Of a stretch of 58,417 nucleotides of DNA, positions 18,291 through 27,579 are shown one piece after another (the stretch's first letter is position 1; every line of letters starts with the position of its first letter). This DNA comes from Balneolaceae bacterium (lineage in GTDB: Bacteria > Bacteroidota > Rhodothermia > Balneolales > Balneolaceae): contig VEMX01000082.1 in NCBI GenBank assembly GCA_009711805.1, positions 1-58,417 of the forward strand. Reading direction: 5' to 3'. Below the pieces are notes generated by a model that had not been told where the DNA came from, ran no database searches, and saw only the letters and a list, made by a program, of their open reading frames with translations. Made by a program: the position numbers and the translations under genes.

Positions 18291-21200
18291 ATGAATGCAT
18301 TGTTTACTAAATTATTTAACAGGACGGTGTGGTATGGTTTACTTGGCACCCTTCTTCTGTTTTTTGGACAGGGAATGGTAATGGAAGCCAACGGCCAGTA
18401 TTTGACTTCGGTATCACAGCAGTCAGTAAGCCAGCCGTATTATTCGGTAGAGCTTTACGCCGATCAGATTTCAGAGCTGCGACGGATTATCTCAGTCGAT
18501 ATGAAAAACGCTGCTCGACATAAAGTACTGGAGGCTATCGTTTCAAAAGCGGAGCTTGGGCTGGCATATAACGCTGAGTTAATATCGCTAAAACAGCCGG
18601 TCACATTTAAAGAAGAGTATATTACAGTAGCAAAGGCTTTACAGAAGGTATTAAAAGGAACCGGATATGAGGCGGTTATTTCCAAGACTCGGGAGATTTT
18701 GCTGAAAAAGAAAATGGCACTGCCGGTCGTGAAAAACCGACAGGAGATATCGGGTGTGGTCACTGATGCAGAGACCGGCGAGGTAATGCCAGGAGTCAAT
18801 GTATTTGTTAAGAACACCCAGGTGGGAACTTCAACAAATGCGCAGGGACGCTATACCTTGAATGTCCCGGCTGATGCCGATACGTTGATCTTTTCATTTA
18901 TTGGTTATAAGAGAGAAAAGGTAGCTATAGGCAACAAAACCACTATTGATGTAGAAATATCCAGAGAAGCACAGGCCTTTGATGAGTTGGTTGTTACATC
19001 TTTTGGTATTGAGCAGGAAAAGAAATCACTTGGTTATTCGGTACAGGAAATCTCGAGTGAGGAGATTGCTAAAAGTGGAGAAACGAACATTGTGGGTGCT
19101 TTGCAAGGGAAGTTGGCCGGGGTAAATATCCAGAATACCAGTGGAGCCGCCGGGGCAGGCATGGATATTACTATTCGGGGGATTTCTTCCTTAAGCCCGA
19201 GTGGCGATAACCAGCCTCTTTTTGTGGTAGATGGAGTGCCTGTAAGCAATGAGACCAGTTATGGAAATGTATTGCCAAGCGAAGGTACCAATTCTCCGGG
19301 TAGTGCAGAACAGTTTTCATTCTCAAATCGCGGTGCCGATATAAACCCCGAGGACATTGAAAATATTTCAATTCTGAAGGGGCCGGCGGCAACTGCATTA
19401 TACGGGCAGCGTGCTGCCAATGGGGTCGTCGAGATTACAACAAAAAAAGGAGAGAGTGGTAATACTCAGGTTGCGCTCAATACACAGGTAGGATTTAGTG
19501 AAGTTAATAAAGTCCCTGAAATTCAGGATGATTATCAGCACGGGTACTATGGGGCATTGCCATATAGGGTATTTGGTTACGAGTTCTGGCAATACGGCCC
19601 ACCGACTACCGAATCATCGAAAGTCTATAACAACTACAAGCGGTTTTTCCAGACTTCAACAAACATTAGCAATTCGTTGAGTATTTCCGGAGGCAATAAC
19701 AGTACTACCTATTTTACTTCTGTTTCCAACGTCAATGAAGAAGGCGTTGTACCGAATACCGAGTGGGGCCGAACTACTTTTAAGCTAACAGGCTCACATA
19801 AAATATCAGAAGCTTTTGATATTTCCGGTTCGGTAAACTACTCGAATTCAGGGGGAGTCCGGCCTACCGGAGGGGACAAATCGATCATGAGTTCGCTGAG
19901 TTACTGGACACCTTCAAATGATATCAATGACTATAAATATCCCGATGGAAATCAGAAAAATTACTCAGGGTTTAGAGATGATCTCAATTCAGGATTCATC
20001 GATAATCCACGCTACTTTGCCGAGCACAGTACACTTAAGGATGATGTGAATCGCATAATCGGGAATATGAGGATGTCTTACGATTTTGCAGACTGGCTTT
20101 CCGTCGATTATACATTTGGTGCAGATTATTACAATGATTCCAGGGAACGATTTGTTCCACCCAATTTGGATGTGGGAACACAGGTCAATGGGTTTATTGT
20201 AAAAGAGCAGATTAATTATACCCAGTTAAACTCGAACTTATATGTACGGGCCAGCCGTAGTTTTACCGATAGGCTGAGCGGTTCAGTGGTCCTTGGTAAC
20301 CAGGTTACCGATATCTCGTCGGATCGATTGAATACCCGCGGCGAAGGGTTGAATATTAATGGTTTTCGATCTCTTGCCAATACCACAAATATATTTACTA
20401 CCGAAGTGGCCAGGCAGCGGCGTCTTGTGGGTGTGTTTGCTGATGCCAAACTGGAGTACGACGGAACCTATTTCTTAACGGTTACCGGTAGAAACGACTG
20501 GTCGTCAACGTTGCCTGAGGATAACCGATCTTTCTTCTATCCATCAGTCAGCCTGGGATACATTTTTACCGAAGATCTGGGATTGGCGAACAGTGACTGG
20601 TTACCGTTTGGTAAACTTCGCTTTTCCTGGGCTAAGGTGGGTAAAGATGCTCCACCATATAGTGTGGGACAGTATTTTGAAGGAGCTTCGGGTTTCCCAT
20701 TTAGCGGAACCGGTGGATTTAGTAAAGATACACGCGCCGGTGATCCCAACTTAAAGCCTGAGATTACAACTTCTTACGAACTGGGTACAGATCTGCGCTT
20801 CTTCAATAACCGGTTACGCCTGGATCTCACTTACTTTAAGCAAGCCAGTAAAAACCAGATTGTCGCCTTCCCGGTTAGTAATCCATCGGGCCTGTCGCGT
20901 TATACGACGAATGCAGGTGAAATTCAGGGCGAGGGAGTTGAAGTTCTGTTGAACGGTACACCGTTCAGGCAACAAGACTTCAGCTGGGATGTTTCGGTTA
21001 ACTGGTCTTCTGTAAGTAGTGAGGTAACCGAAATGCCTGAGGGACTGGATGTGATCGAGTTTGCGAACAGCGGCTTTCCCGGTGTTGTCAGTCGTATTCA
21101 GGAAGGTGGGGAAATGGGTGACCTTTATGGTTATAAGTTTGAGTACACCGACAAGGGTGAATTACTTATAGGAGACGATGGATTACCCACTATTCGAACC

Positions 21201-21755
21201 GATACCCTGGTTAAGGTTGGCAATGCACTGCCCGATTGGCAGGGAGGAATAACGAACAACTTCAATTATAAGGGGTTATCGTTGTCGTTTCTGATTGAAG
21301 TACGTATGGGGGCTGACGCCTATGATTCCGGACAGCGTAACAGTATTCGTAACGGGATACTGGAGATAACAAAATGGCGAAATGACGAAGTTATCTTTCA
21401 GGGTGTGACCAGCAACGGTTCGCCTAATGATAAACCAGTAAGAATTGGCCAAAATCTTTATCGGAGTTCAACCAGTTTTAACAGAGCTTCGGAAATATTG
21501 GTGCAAGATGCTTCCTGGATTCGTTTGCGGAATGTTCGTCTTTCATATGAGTTGCCTTCCAGGCTCACTCAGAAATTGTCGGTAGCTTCTGCTTCTTTTA
21601 GTATTTCGGGCAGAAATCTGTTTTTAAATACTCCTTTCAGAGGTTTTGATCCGGAAGGGCAACAGTACTCAGCGGGATCCAACACCTACGGATTCACAGG
21701 CTTAAACATACCACCTACGCGCAGTCTGTCGTTCAGTATGAATCTTAAGTTTTAA
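18291..21755 (+). CDS. SusC/RagA TonB-linked outer membrane transporter with STN signalling domain
   Basis: 1154 residues. ATG 18291 is chosen because GGAGG (18278-18282) lies 8 bases upstream; an upstream in-frame ATG at 18276 overlaps that site. Domains: signal peptide (1-about 36), STN domain (about 45-145), carboxypeptidase-D-like regulatory domain (about 155-225, ISGVVTDAETGEVMPGVNV), plug (about 230-380, LQGKLAGVNIQNTSGAAG and GISSLSPSGDNQPLFVVDGV), and a 22-strand-type beta barrel to the terminal LSFSMNLKF with the C-terminal aromatic. The STN domain, absent from plain SusC proteins, makes this a signal transducer for the FecR/ECF pair upstream. The substrate is unknown. SusD and a lipoprotein follow; no carbohydrate-active enzyme is nearby, so oligosaccharide import should not be assumed. 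Confidence 0.95.
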   Translation: MNALFTKLFNRTVWYGLLGTLLLFFGQGMVMEANGQYLTSVSQQSVSQPYYSVELYADQISELRRIISVDMKNAARHKVLEAIVSKAELGLAYNAELISLKQPVTFKEEYITVAKALQKVLKGTGYEAVISKTREILLKKKMALPVVKNRQEISGVVTDAETGEVMPGVNVFVKNTQVGTSTNAQGRYTLNVPADADTLIFSFIGYKREKVAIGNKTTIDVEISREAQAFDELVVTSFGIEQEKKSLGYSVQEISSEEIAKSGETNIVGALQGKLAGVNIQNTSGAAGAGMDITIRGISSLSPSGDNQPLFVVDGVPVSNETSYGNVLPSEGTNSPGSAEQFSFSNRGADINPEDIENISILKGPAATALYGQRAANGVVEITTKKGESGNTQVALNTQVGFSEVNKVPEIQDDYQHGYYGALPYRVFGYEFWQYGPPTTESSKVYNNYKRFFQTSTNISNSLSISGGNNSTTYFTSVSNVNEEGVVPNTEWGRTTFKLTGSHKISEAFDISGSVNYSNSGGVRPTGGDKSIMSSLSYWTPSNDINDYKYPDGNQKNYSGFRDDLNSGFIDNPRYFAEHSTLKDDVNRIIGNMRMSYDFADWLSVDYTFGADYYNDSRERFVPPNLDVGTQVNGFIVKEQINYTQLNSNLYVRASRSFTDRLSGSVVLGNQVTDISSDRLNTRGEGLNINGFRSLANTTNIFTTEVARQRRLVGVFADAKLEYDGTYFLTVTGRNDWSSTLPEDNRSFFYPSVSLGYIFTEDLGLANSDWLPFGKLRFSWAKVGKDAPPYSVGQYFEGASGFPFSGTGGFSKDTRAGDPNLKPEITTSYELGTDLRFFNNRLRLDLTYFKQASKNQIVAFPVSNPSGLSRYTTNAGEIQGEGVEVLLNGTPFRQQDFSWDVSVNWSSVSSEVTEMPEGLDVIEFANSGFPGVVSRIQEGGEMGDLYGYKFEYTDKGELLIGDDGLPTIRTDTLVKVGNALPDWQGGITNNFNYKGLSLSFLIEVRMGADAYDSGQRNSIRNGILEITKWRNDEVIFQGVTSNGSPNDKPVRIGQNLYRSSTSFNRASEILVQDASWIRLRNVRLSYELPSRLTQKLSVASASFSISGRNLFLNTPFRGFDPEGQQYSAGSNTYGFTGLNIPPTRSLSFSMNLKF

Positions 21756-21773
21756 TACTAATTGGGAATGTCT

Positions 21774-23261
21774 ATGAAACAATCAATGAAATATATTTCG
21801 ACCTTGACATGCATCCTGATAGTTTTTGTTATTGGTGCGTGTGAAAACTATTTAGGAGCAGACACGAACAAAGATCCTAATCGGATTTTTGAAGATGATA
21901 TTGGGCTTGATGCCTTGTTGCCGCCGATACTGGTCTCGACCAGTGAGGCTCATTTCGATGTAGCCTTTACATTTTCCCAGTATGCCCAGCAAATTTCGTA
22001 TGTGGGCGATACCGATTCGCATGAGGAGTCAGAGCTGACAGGCGCATGGGTAGAGATCTACCTCAACAGTTTGAATAACCTTGATGTAATGGAGAAAAAG
22101 GCACAACAGGCCGAGGCATCTCATTATTTGGGTATAGTGAAAGTAATGCAAGCCTATAACCTGAGCCTTGCCACTAATACATGGGAGAATATTCCCTGGG
22201 ATGATGCTTTTAAAGAGGGAGAGTTCTCGCCGAGCTATAATACTCAGGAAGAAATCTACAATGCTGTTGATCAGCTTTTGGATGAAGGTATTACCGAACT
22301 TGAAAAAGCTTTTTCGGAATTTCAGGAGCCCGGTAGTGATGATATCATTTATGGGGGCGATATTTCGAAGTGGATTAAAACAGCCTATGCGCTAAAGGCA
22401 CGTACTGCCATACATGTGACATCCAAAGGGGAGGTATCAGCCGCCGACGAGGCTCTGGCCGCCCTGGCGAACGCTTATACCAATAATGGAGACGATTTCC
22501 AGGTATCTTACAATACCGATAAAAACCTTAATCCCTGGCATACAAGTGCTTATTTAGCAGCTCAAACAGGGAATCCGGCTCCCGATCATGCAGATCAGTT
22601 TATTGATATGATGAATGGACAAACTTATCCCGAAACAGACCCTCGTCTGTCAATTATTGCTGAGAACGGCGGAGCTTCAGAATATTATGGCAGTGAAAGT
22701 GGTAATTTCGGTGTAAATAATGATGCTCCCGATAATAGTGCTAATACTGTTTTCAGCGATGAGACTTTTTATTCGCGGGCGGGTGCTCCCATTATTATGA
22801 TGACCTATGCTGAGATGAAATTTATTGAAGCTGAGGCCGAATTCCTTAAAGCCAATAGTGGCAATGCATTGGCAACGGGAGCCTCTCAACAAGCTTATGA
22901 TGCATATCTGGAAGGTATCCGTGCCAATATGGATAAGCTGGGAGTAGCAACTGCGGCTAAAGATGCTTACATGAATGCCGGTAGTGTGGATGTAGGTGCT
23001 GGTAACTTGACCATGGAGCTGATTATGAAGGAGAAATTTAAAGCACTCTTTCTGAATCCCGAAGTCTATAACGATTACCGACGGTATGATTTTAACAATC
23101 AGATCTTTAAAGGTCTGGCATTGCCGGCTGATCACAACGACGAATTGAATGGTGAATGGATACAACGTGCTGTTTATCCCAGTTCTGAACTGAGCCGTAA
23201 CTCGGAAGAAGTCAAAAAAGCACAAAAAGACATTGGAACACCAATGTGGTTCTATAATTAA
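21774..23261 (+). CDS. SusD/RagB-family nutrient-binding outer membrane lipoprotein
   Basis: 495 residues from ATG 21774; ATG 21768 and TTG 21762 are alternatives. A type II signal peptide ends with the lipobox VIGAC, so the mature protein is lipidated. The body is helical with TPR-like stretches and matches the SusD-like_2 type: NKDPNRIF near the N-terminus, ALKARTAIHV in the middle, and IMMTYAEMKFIEAEAEF plus FLNPEVYNDYRRYDF in the C-terminal half. It caps the SusC barrel and binds the imported ligand at the surface. It lies 18 bases after susC, so it is in the same operon. Confidence 0.93.
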   Translation: MKQSMKYISTLTCILIVFVIGACENYLGADTNKDPNRIFEDDIGLDALLPPILVSTSEAHFDVAFTFSQYAQQISYVGDTDSHEESELTGAWVEIYLNSLNNLDVMEKKAQQAEASHYLGIVKVMQAYNLSLATNTWENIPWDDAFKEGEFSPSYNTQEEIYNAVDQLLDEGITELEKAFSEFQEPGSDDIIYGGDISKWIKTAYALKARTAIHVTSKGEVSAADEALAALANAYTNNGDDFQVSYNTDKNLNPWHTSAYLAAQTGNPAPDHADQFIDMMNGQTYPETDPRLSIIAENGGASEYYGSESGNFGVNNDAPDNSANTVFSDETFYSRAGAPIIMMTYAEMKFIEAEAEFLKANSGNALATGASQQAYDAYLEGIRANMDKLGVATAAKDAYMNAGSVDVGAGNLTMELIMKEKFKALFLNPEVYNDYRRYDFNNQIFKGLALPADHNDELNGEWIQRAVYPSSELSRNSEEVKKAQKDIGTPMWFYN

Positions 23262-23281
23262 TCCAAAAGAAATTCAGTACT

Positions 23282-23764
23282 ATGAAACTAACAGATGTTA
23301 TGAAAAAAACGGTATTATTTTTAGTTATGGCCTTCCTGATGGCTTCTTGTTTGGAAGAAGACAACTGGCTAAAAGATAACATGGAAGAAACCGGACGTTC
23401 TTATCCCAATATATCTGATGTTGAGATTGCGAACTCCAAGGCTGAGTACGGGGAAGGGGAAATAGTGCAGTTAGATCTCCTTTTTTGGTCAGAAAACCCG
23501 ATTAAAGAAATTATTCTCAAAGATTCTGTTGTCAGCCAAACAGCGCAGCAGGTATATGGCAAATGGGGACCTGATGAGGCGGGCTTTTCCGCATCCAGTC
23601 AAACCGACTCTCTGAGAATAGAATATACGGTGCCGGTGGTTCCCAACGATTCTTCTCAGATTAATCTTGAAATAGAGATCGTCAATGAAAATGGTCTGTC
23701 CATGAATAATGTTGATGCCGACAATTTTACTGCCGGGCCTATCAACATAACAGTAATCAAATAA
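23282..23764 (+). CDS. Small surface lipoprotein of the SusCD operon, unknown function
   Basis: 160 residues; lipobox LMASC, mature N-terminus CLEEDNWL. The start may be ATG 23282 or 23300 (MKKTVLF...), the latter giving a shorter, more typical lipoprotein signal. The mature part looks like a single beta-sandwich (PNISDVEIANSKAEYGEGE, then VQLDLLFWSENPIKEIIL, and a closing FTAGPINITVIK). It occupies the place of SusE/F-like auxiliary binding lipoproteins, 20 bases after SusD and upstream of a terminator. No catalytic motif. Confidence 0.75.
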   Translation: MKLTDVMKKTVLFLVMAFLMASCLEEDNWLKDNMEETGRSYPNISDVEIANSKAEYGEGEIVQLDLLFWSENPIKEIILKDSVVSQTAQQVYGKWGPDEAGFSASSQTDSLRIEYTVPVVPNDSSQINLEIEIVNENGLSMNNVDADNFTAGPINITVIK

Positions 23765-23810
23765 TAGTTACTTTTAACGCTGCTAAATAACTGCTTAATC
23801 TTATCTCTAT

Positions 23811-23844
23811 AAAAGGCACAGAGTTTCATAATTCTGTGCCTTTT
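23811..23844 (+). terminator. Rho-independent terminator of the SusCD operon
   Basis: A perfect 12-bp stem AAAAGGCACAGA / TCTGTGCCTTTT with a 10-base loop. It lies 46 bases after the lipoprotein stop and separates the SusCD operon from the beta-lactamase-like gene. Confidence 0.92.
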
Positions 23845-23894
23845 ATGTATATATTAAAAGCCACAACCCAAAACCGGATGTTTGGGAACTATCT

Positions 23895-24785
23895 ATGAAG
23901 AAGTTATTTTTTTTGCTCACTGCCATAATACTGATCGGGGCCTGTGGTTCTGCGACCCAGAACTCTCAGCATCTGAAAGATCGAATCAGTGAACGGCTGG
24001 AAGGTGTGAAAGGTGATTTCGCAGTAGCATTCAAAAATTTGGAAGATACCACCGAGTCGGTCTATATCAATGAGAGGGAGATGTTCCATGCAGCAAGCAC
24101 GATGAAAACACCGGTGATGATCGAACTATTCAAGCAGGCAGAGGCTGGTAAATTTTCGCTGGATGATTCCATTATCATTAAAAATGAGTTTCGAAGCATT
24201 GTCGACAGTAGCTTATACAGGATGGATGTTGGCGAAGACAGTGAAGGAGAACTCTACAGTCGGATTGGTGAAAAGCGTACCATACGCCAGTTGATCAATG
24301 ATATGATTACCGTGAGTAGTAATCTCTCCACCAATATTCTGATCGAAAAAGTCGGAGCTCGCAATGTAAGCCGAACAATGCGAAGCTACGGGGCCGACAG
24401 CATTAAAGTATTGCGGGGTGTGGAAGATATCAAAGCTTACCAGCAGGGATTGAGTAACCGAACGACAGCTCGTGATGAGAGTATAATCTATGAGAAGCTG
24501 GGCCGCGGCGAGGCAGTAAGTGAAGAGGCTTCGGAGCAGATGATCGAAATTCTAACAAACCAGCATTTTAATGAAATGATACCAGCCCAGTTACCCGGGG
24601 AAGTTGTGGTGGCACATAAGACGGGCTGGATTACCGGAATTAACCACGATGCCGGTTTGATCATCTTGCCCGACGAACAGAAGTACGTATTGGTGCTCCT
24701 GTCGAAAAATGCACCGGATCGGGAAAAGGTACTGGCGGCTTTTGCCGATATTTCTCATTATGTCTACGATTTTGTGGTAAAATGA
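23895..24785 (+). CDS. Class A beta-lactamase-like serine hydrolase, lipoprotein
   Basis: 296 residues; lipobox LIGAC (Cys at residue 17). Penicillin-recognising motifs are complete: SxxK at Ser68-Lys71 (ASTMK), SxN at Ser141-Asn143 (VSSNLS), and KTG at 242-244 (HKTGWITG). Glu177 in RGVEDIKA sits where the omega-loop general base (Glu166) is expected. The SDN motif reads SSN, and spacing matches class A. It could hydrolyse beta-lactams, but lipoprotein anchoring and linkage with a DapB-like dehydrogenase also allow a peptidase or amidase role on D-amino-acid or cell-wall compounds. It is downstream of a terminator and probably starts its own two-gene unit. Confidence 0.85.
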   Translation: MKKLFFLLTAIILIGACGSATQNSQHLKDRISERLEGVKGDFAVAFKNLEDTTESVYINEREMFHAASTMKTPVMIELFKQAEAGKFSLDDSIIIKNEFRSIVDSSLYRMDVGEDSEGELYSRIGEKRTIRQLINDMITVSSNLSTNILIEKVGARNVSRTMRSYGADSIKVLRGVEDIKAYQQGLSNRTTARDESIIYEKLGRGEAVSEEASEQMIEILTNQHFNEMIPAQLPGEVVVAHKTGWITGINHDAGLIILPDEQKYVLVLLSKNAPDREKVLAAFADISHYVYDFVVK

Positions 24786-24849
24786 GGAGTTTACAACCAG
24801 ATCAGTTGTCAATAACAAAATTCAAAAAGCCAAACAGGAATAAGGATTC

Positions 24850-25839
24850 ATGGTCAAAGTAGTGCAATTGGGACTTGGGCCCATCGGTCAGCAGCTCACA
24901 CAATATCTTTTGGAACGCCCGGGGATTACAATTCTGGGCGGGGTGGATCCCGATCCGGCCAAAGTGGGGAAGGATATAGCTGTCCATGCCGGGTTAGCAA
25001 AGACAGGAGTAGAGATCGTCTCTGGCCTGGAGTTAGTGCCGAACATTGAAGCCGCTGATGTTGCCGTGATATCCACTCTTTCTTCTCTCCTGAAAGTTGA
25101 GCCGCAGATCAGGGAGGCAGCTGATTATGGTCTCGATATTGTGTCGACGTGCGAAGAGCTTTCGCACCCCTGGCAGACCCAGCCTGAATGTGCGGAACGT
25201 ATTCACAAATACTGTAAAGAAAAGGGAGTCAGTTGCCTGGGAACAGGCGTAAATCCAGGCTTCCTGATGGATTATCTACCGTCGGTGTTAACATCGGTAT
25301 GCCGTACTGTCGATTATGTAAAGGTGGAACGCATACAGGATGCTACACCCCGCCGAAAGCCGTTCAGAGATAAGATTGGGGCTGGATTGTCAGAAGTGGA
25401 GTTCATCGATAAACGGGATTCTATCCGCCATGTAGGGCTCGAGGAGTCGGTGCGAATGATCGCCGACACGCTCAACTGGAAGTTGGACAGGGTAGACGAA
25501 AGCCTGGACCCGGTACTAGCTGATCGTGATATCAAAAATGACCGAATCCATATACCCAAAGGCAATGTGGCCGGGGTACAACAAATAGGCAGCGGTTTTA
25601 TTAAGGATGAGGAGGTAGTAAGGTTGGTTTTTAAAGCTGCTGTCGGGATTCGTAATTCCCATGATACGATCTCTATAAAGGGCACTCCCGGTTTTCGTTC
25701 TACTATTGATGGCGGCATCAACGGAGATATTGCTACTTCGGCTATAACAGTGAATGCTATACGATCGGCACTCAGTGCAATTCCGGGCCTTAAGACGATG
25801 TCTGAAATACAAGTACCTGCTTTTTACAGCAAAGCATGA
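24850..25839 (+). CDS. DapB/Ord-like NAD(P)-dependent amino acid dehydrogenase
   Basis: 329 residues. The N-terminal Rossmann motif is VVQLGLGPIGQQLTQYLL (GxGxxG). VAVISTLSSLLKVEPQIREA and DIVSTCEELSHPW follow, then GTGVNPGFLMDYLPSVLT. These are the marks of the dihydrodipicolinate reductase-like family that includes 2,4-diaminopentanoate dehydrogenase (Ord). Genuine DapB proteins are shorter (about 240-270) and have a different catalytic block. The likely activity is oxidative deamination or reduction of a diamino acid-like substrate in the cytoplasm. It starts 64 bases after the beta-lactamase-like gene. Confidence 0.8.
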   Translation: MVKVVQLGLGPIGQQLTQYLLERPGITILGGVDPDPAKVGKDIAVHAGLAKTGVEIVSGLELVPNIEAADVAVISTLSSLLKVEPQIREAADYGLDIVSTCEELSHPWQTQPECAERIHKYCKEKGVSCLGTGVNPGFLMDYLPSVLTSVCRTVDYVKVERIQDATPRRKPFRDKIGAGLSEVEFIDKRDSIRHVGLEESVRMIADTLNWKLDRVDESLDPVLADRDIKNDRIHIPKGNVAGVQQIGSGFIKDEEVVRLVFKAAVGIRNSHDTISIKGTPGFRSTIDGGINGDIATSAITVNAIRSALSAIPGLKTMSEIQVPAFYSKA

Positions 25840-25910
25840 TTCGAGGCCTGCTTGTGAACAAAGAGGGAAACATTTGAGCAGGGCTCCCCATTGAAATTGA
25901 GAGTACTTAA

Positions 25911-26138
25911 CCCGGATTATTCACCAAGAAATTTAATCGTACGCAAGGCGAAGTGGAAATGGGAACGGAAGGGTACTGTGGTACCCTGAGTACCCCAATT
26001 TTCACTTGAACGCAGCGTACGGGAAGATTTCGCCGCCTAATCCGTACCTCAAAATTGGGCTATTACATAAAGCAATTCAACGATAATATATTCAAGTATA
26101 TAGATCGCCATTTTGCATCCATTCGTGAATAATTCGGG
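25911..26138 (+). mobile_element. Complete IS1380/piggyBac-like MITE (copy 2)
   Basis: 228 bp bounded by the inverted repeats CCCGGATTATTCACCAA (left) and the reverse complement of CCCGAATTATTCACGAA (right), flanked by a perfect TTAA duplication (25907-25910 and 26139-26142). The interior has nested palindromes around GGGTACTGTGGTACCC and no open frame. TTAA duplications are typical of piggyBac and of the related bacterial IS1380 family, so this is probably a non-autonomous derivative. Other copies: 521-653, about 30307-30401 and 58222 to the window end. Just outside, 26145-26240 has AAACC/GGTTT short palindromes only. Confidence 0.85.
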
Positions 26139-26259
26139 TTAATGAGCTTTTCCTAAACCTGCAAGGTTTCACCCCTGGCAATCAGGCTATTTGCGTAAAT
26201 ATAAACCCTGGAGGTTTTTTGAGGCTTAATCCAAGGCGCATGCAATGCAATGGGAAGGG

Positions 26260-27579
26260 TCAATCAAGCCACTGAACAGGATTCAGGTTTTGGTTACCCT
26301 TCCGAACCATAAAAAATAGTACTTCGCCCATTTCAGAGGCAGAAGTTCCGGACTTACCAATAAGATCTCCTCTTTCGAGTAATGAAAAATTCTGCACATT
26401 AATCTCTGAAAGGTTACCATAGGCGGTATAATATGAGCCATGTTGCACAAATACTACCGTGCCAAAACCTACAATAGGGACGATACTAAAGACACGTCCA
26501 TCGGCTACCACCTGTACATCAGAACCAGGTTCTGCTACTATATCAATACCGGGGTGTTCAGTAAAGGTGCCATATAATGGATTTCGGTAGCGGCCAAACT
26601 TCTTAGCAATAGTAGTGCTGTTAACAGGCCAGGGTAAGGAGCCTCTTGATCGGGAAAAAGCTGTTTCATAGGTGAGAAGAGTTTCTTCATCCAAATAGTT
26701 TTCCCGGACAATAGGCTTGGAATATTTAGCTACTTCTTCTGCGCGGCGGTCAGAGTCAGCTATGTTGCGGGCGGCTTCCAGTTTGGCCAATCGTTCATTC
26801 TCAGCCTTACGCAGCTTTTCATATTTCGCTATCAGGTCCGCAAATGTATTTTCCAGGCTCTCTTTCTTTTCCCGGGTTTTCCGAAGCTCAGCTAAATACT
26901 CACTTCTTTCCTGTTTAATATTTTCAACAATACGCTGTTGTTGTTGCCGCTGATTACCCAGTTGATCTTTTTCTTGGCGTATCTCGTCCAGAATAACTTG
27001 ATTTTTCTTGTGACTGTCTTCCAGGTCATCTTTCATCAAATCCAGTTCTTGTTTTCTCTTTTTAATCTGATTGGCTTGTTTTGCCTTTTGTTCTTCAAAT
27101 TTTTGCAGATAGTAAGAGCGAACAAGCATCTGGTTGATGGAGCTGGAGGTGAAAAGTAACTCAAGGTTGCTGGTTCGCCCATTTTTATAAGCGTACAGAA
27201 TAATGTCTTTATAGTTTTCTATAAGTTTGTTGAGTTCCTTCTCGCGGGTGTTAAGTTCTTCTCCGATTAAATTAACTTCATCCTGAATGCGCTGCTGTTC
27301 TGACTGAAGTGATCCTATTTTGTCATCTTGCAGAGCAATCAGGTTCGTTAAATTCTTATACTTTTTATACGACTTGTCATACCTGTTTTCTGTTTTACTG
27401 ACTCTTTGCTGAAACTGCTTGATTCTTGCTTCCAGTACATTAATTTCAGCTCTCTTTTTCTCCTGTTCTTCGAGAAGTGCTTTCCGTTTCTCTTCATAAG
27501 TCTGGGCATATCCATTCAGTGAGCATATGCTAAGCAGCAATGCACATAGAACAGAACCTAAAATGAATTGTTTTTTCAT
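26260..27579 (-). CDS. envC: EnvC-like murein hydrolase activator (coiled coil plus degenerate LytM)
   Basis: 439 residues. A signal peptide (to about GYAQ, residue 25) is followed by a long coiled coil (about 28-290, heptad-rich K/E/Q/L) and a C-terminal LytM/M23 domain from about 330. The HxxxD motif is kept (His342, HPGID), but the second metal site is degenerate: YGNLS in place of Y-x-H-L, and VLFFMV where active enzymes have LHFE. This matches EnvC-type activators, which switch on amidases rather than cut peptidoglycan. Its start overlaps the DUF4292 gene by 4 bases, so it is the last gene of a three-gene minus-strand operon. Confidence 0.9.
   Translation of the reverse strand: MKKQFILGSVLCALLLSICSLNGYAQTYEEKRKALLEEQEKKRAEINVLEARIKQFQQRVSKTENRYDKSYKKYKNLTNLIALQDDKIGSLQSEQQRIQDEVNLIGEELNTREKELNKLIENYKDIILYAYKNGRTSNLELLFTSSSINQMLVRSYYLQKFEEQKAKQANQIKKRKQELDLMKDDLEDSHKKNQVILDEIRQEKDQLGNQRQQQQRIVENIKQERSEYLAELRKTREKKESLENTFADLIAKYEKLRKAENERLAKLEAARNIADSDRRAEEVAKYSKPIVRENYLDEETLLTYETAFSRSRGSLPWPVNSTTIAKKFGRYRNPLYGTFTEHPGIDIVAEPGSDVQVVADGRVFSIVPIVGFGTVVFVQHGSYYTAYGNLSEINVQNFSLLERGDLIGKSGTSASEMGEVLFFMVRKGNQNLNPVQWLD

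Noticed and set aside
18291-23764. Carbohydrate utilisation locus (classical PUL)
   Set aside because: SusC and SusD are present but no glycoside hydrolase, lyase or sulfatase is encoded nearby.
26260-27579. Active M23 endopeptidase
   Set aside because: Two of the expected metal-binding histidine positions are Asn and Phe, so an EnvC-type activator is the better reading.
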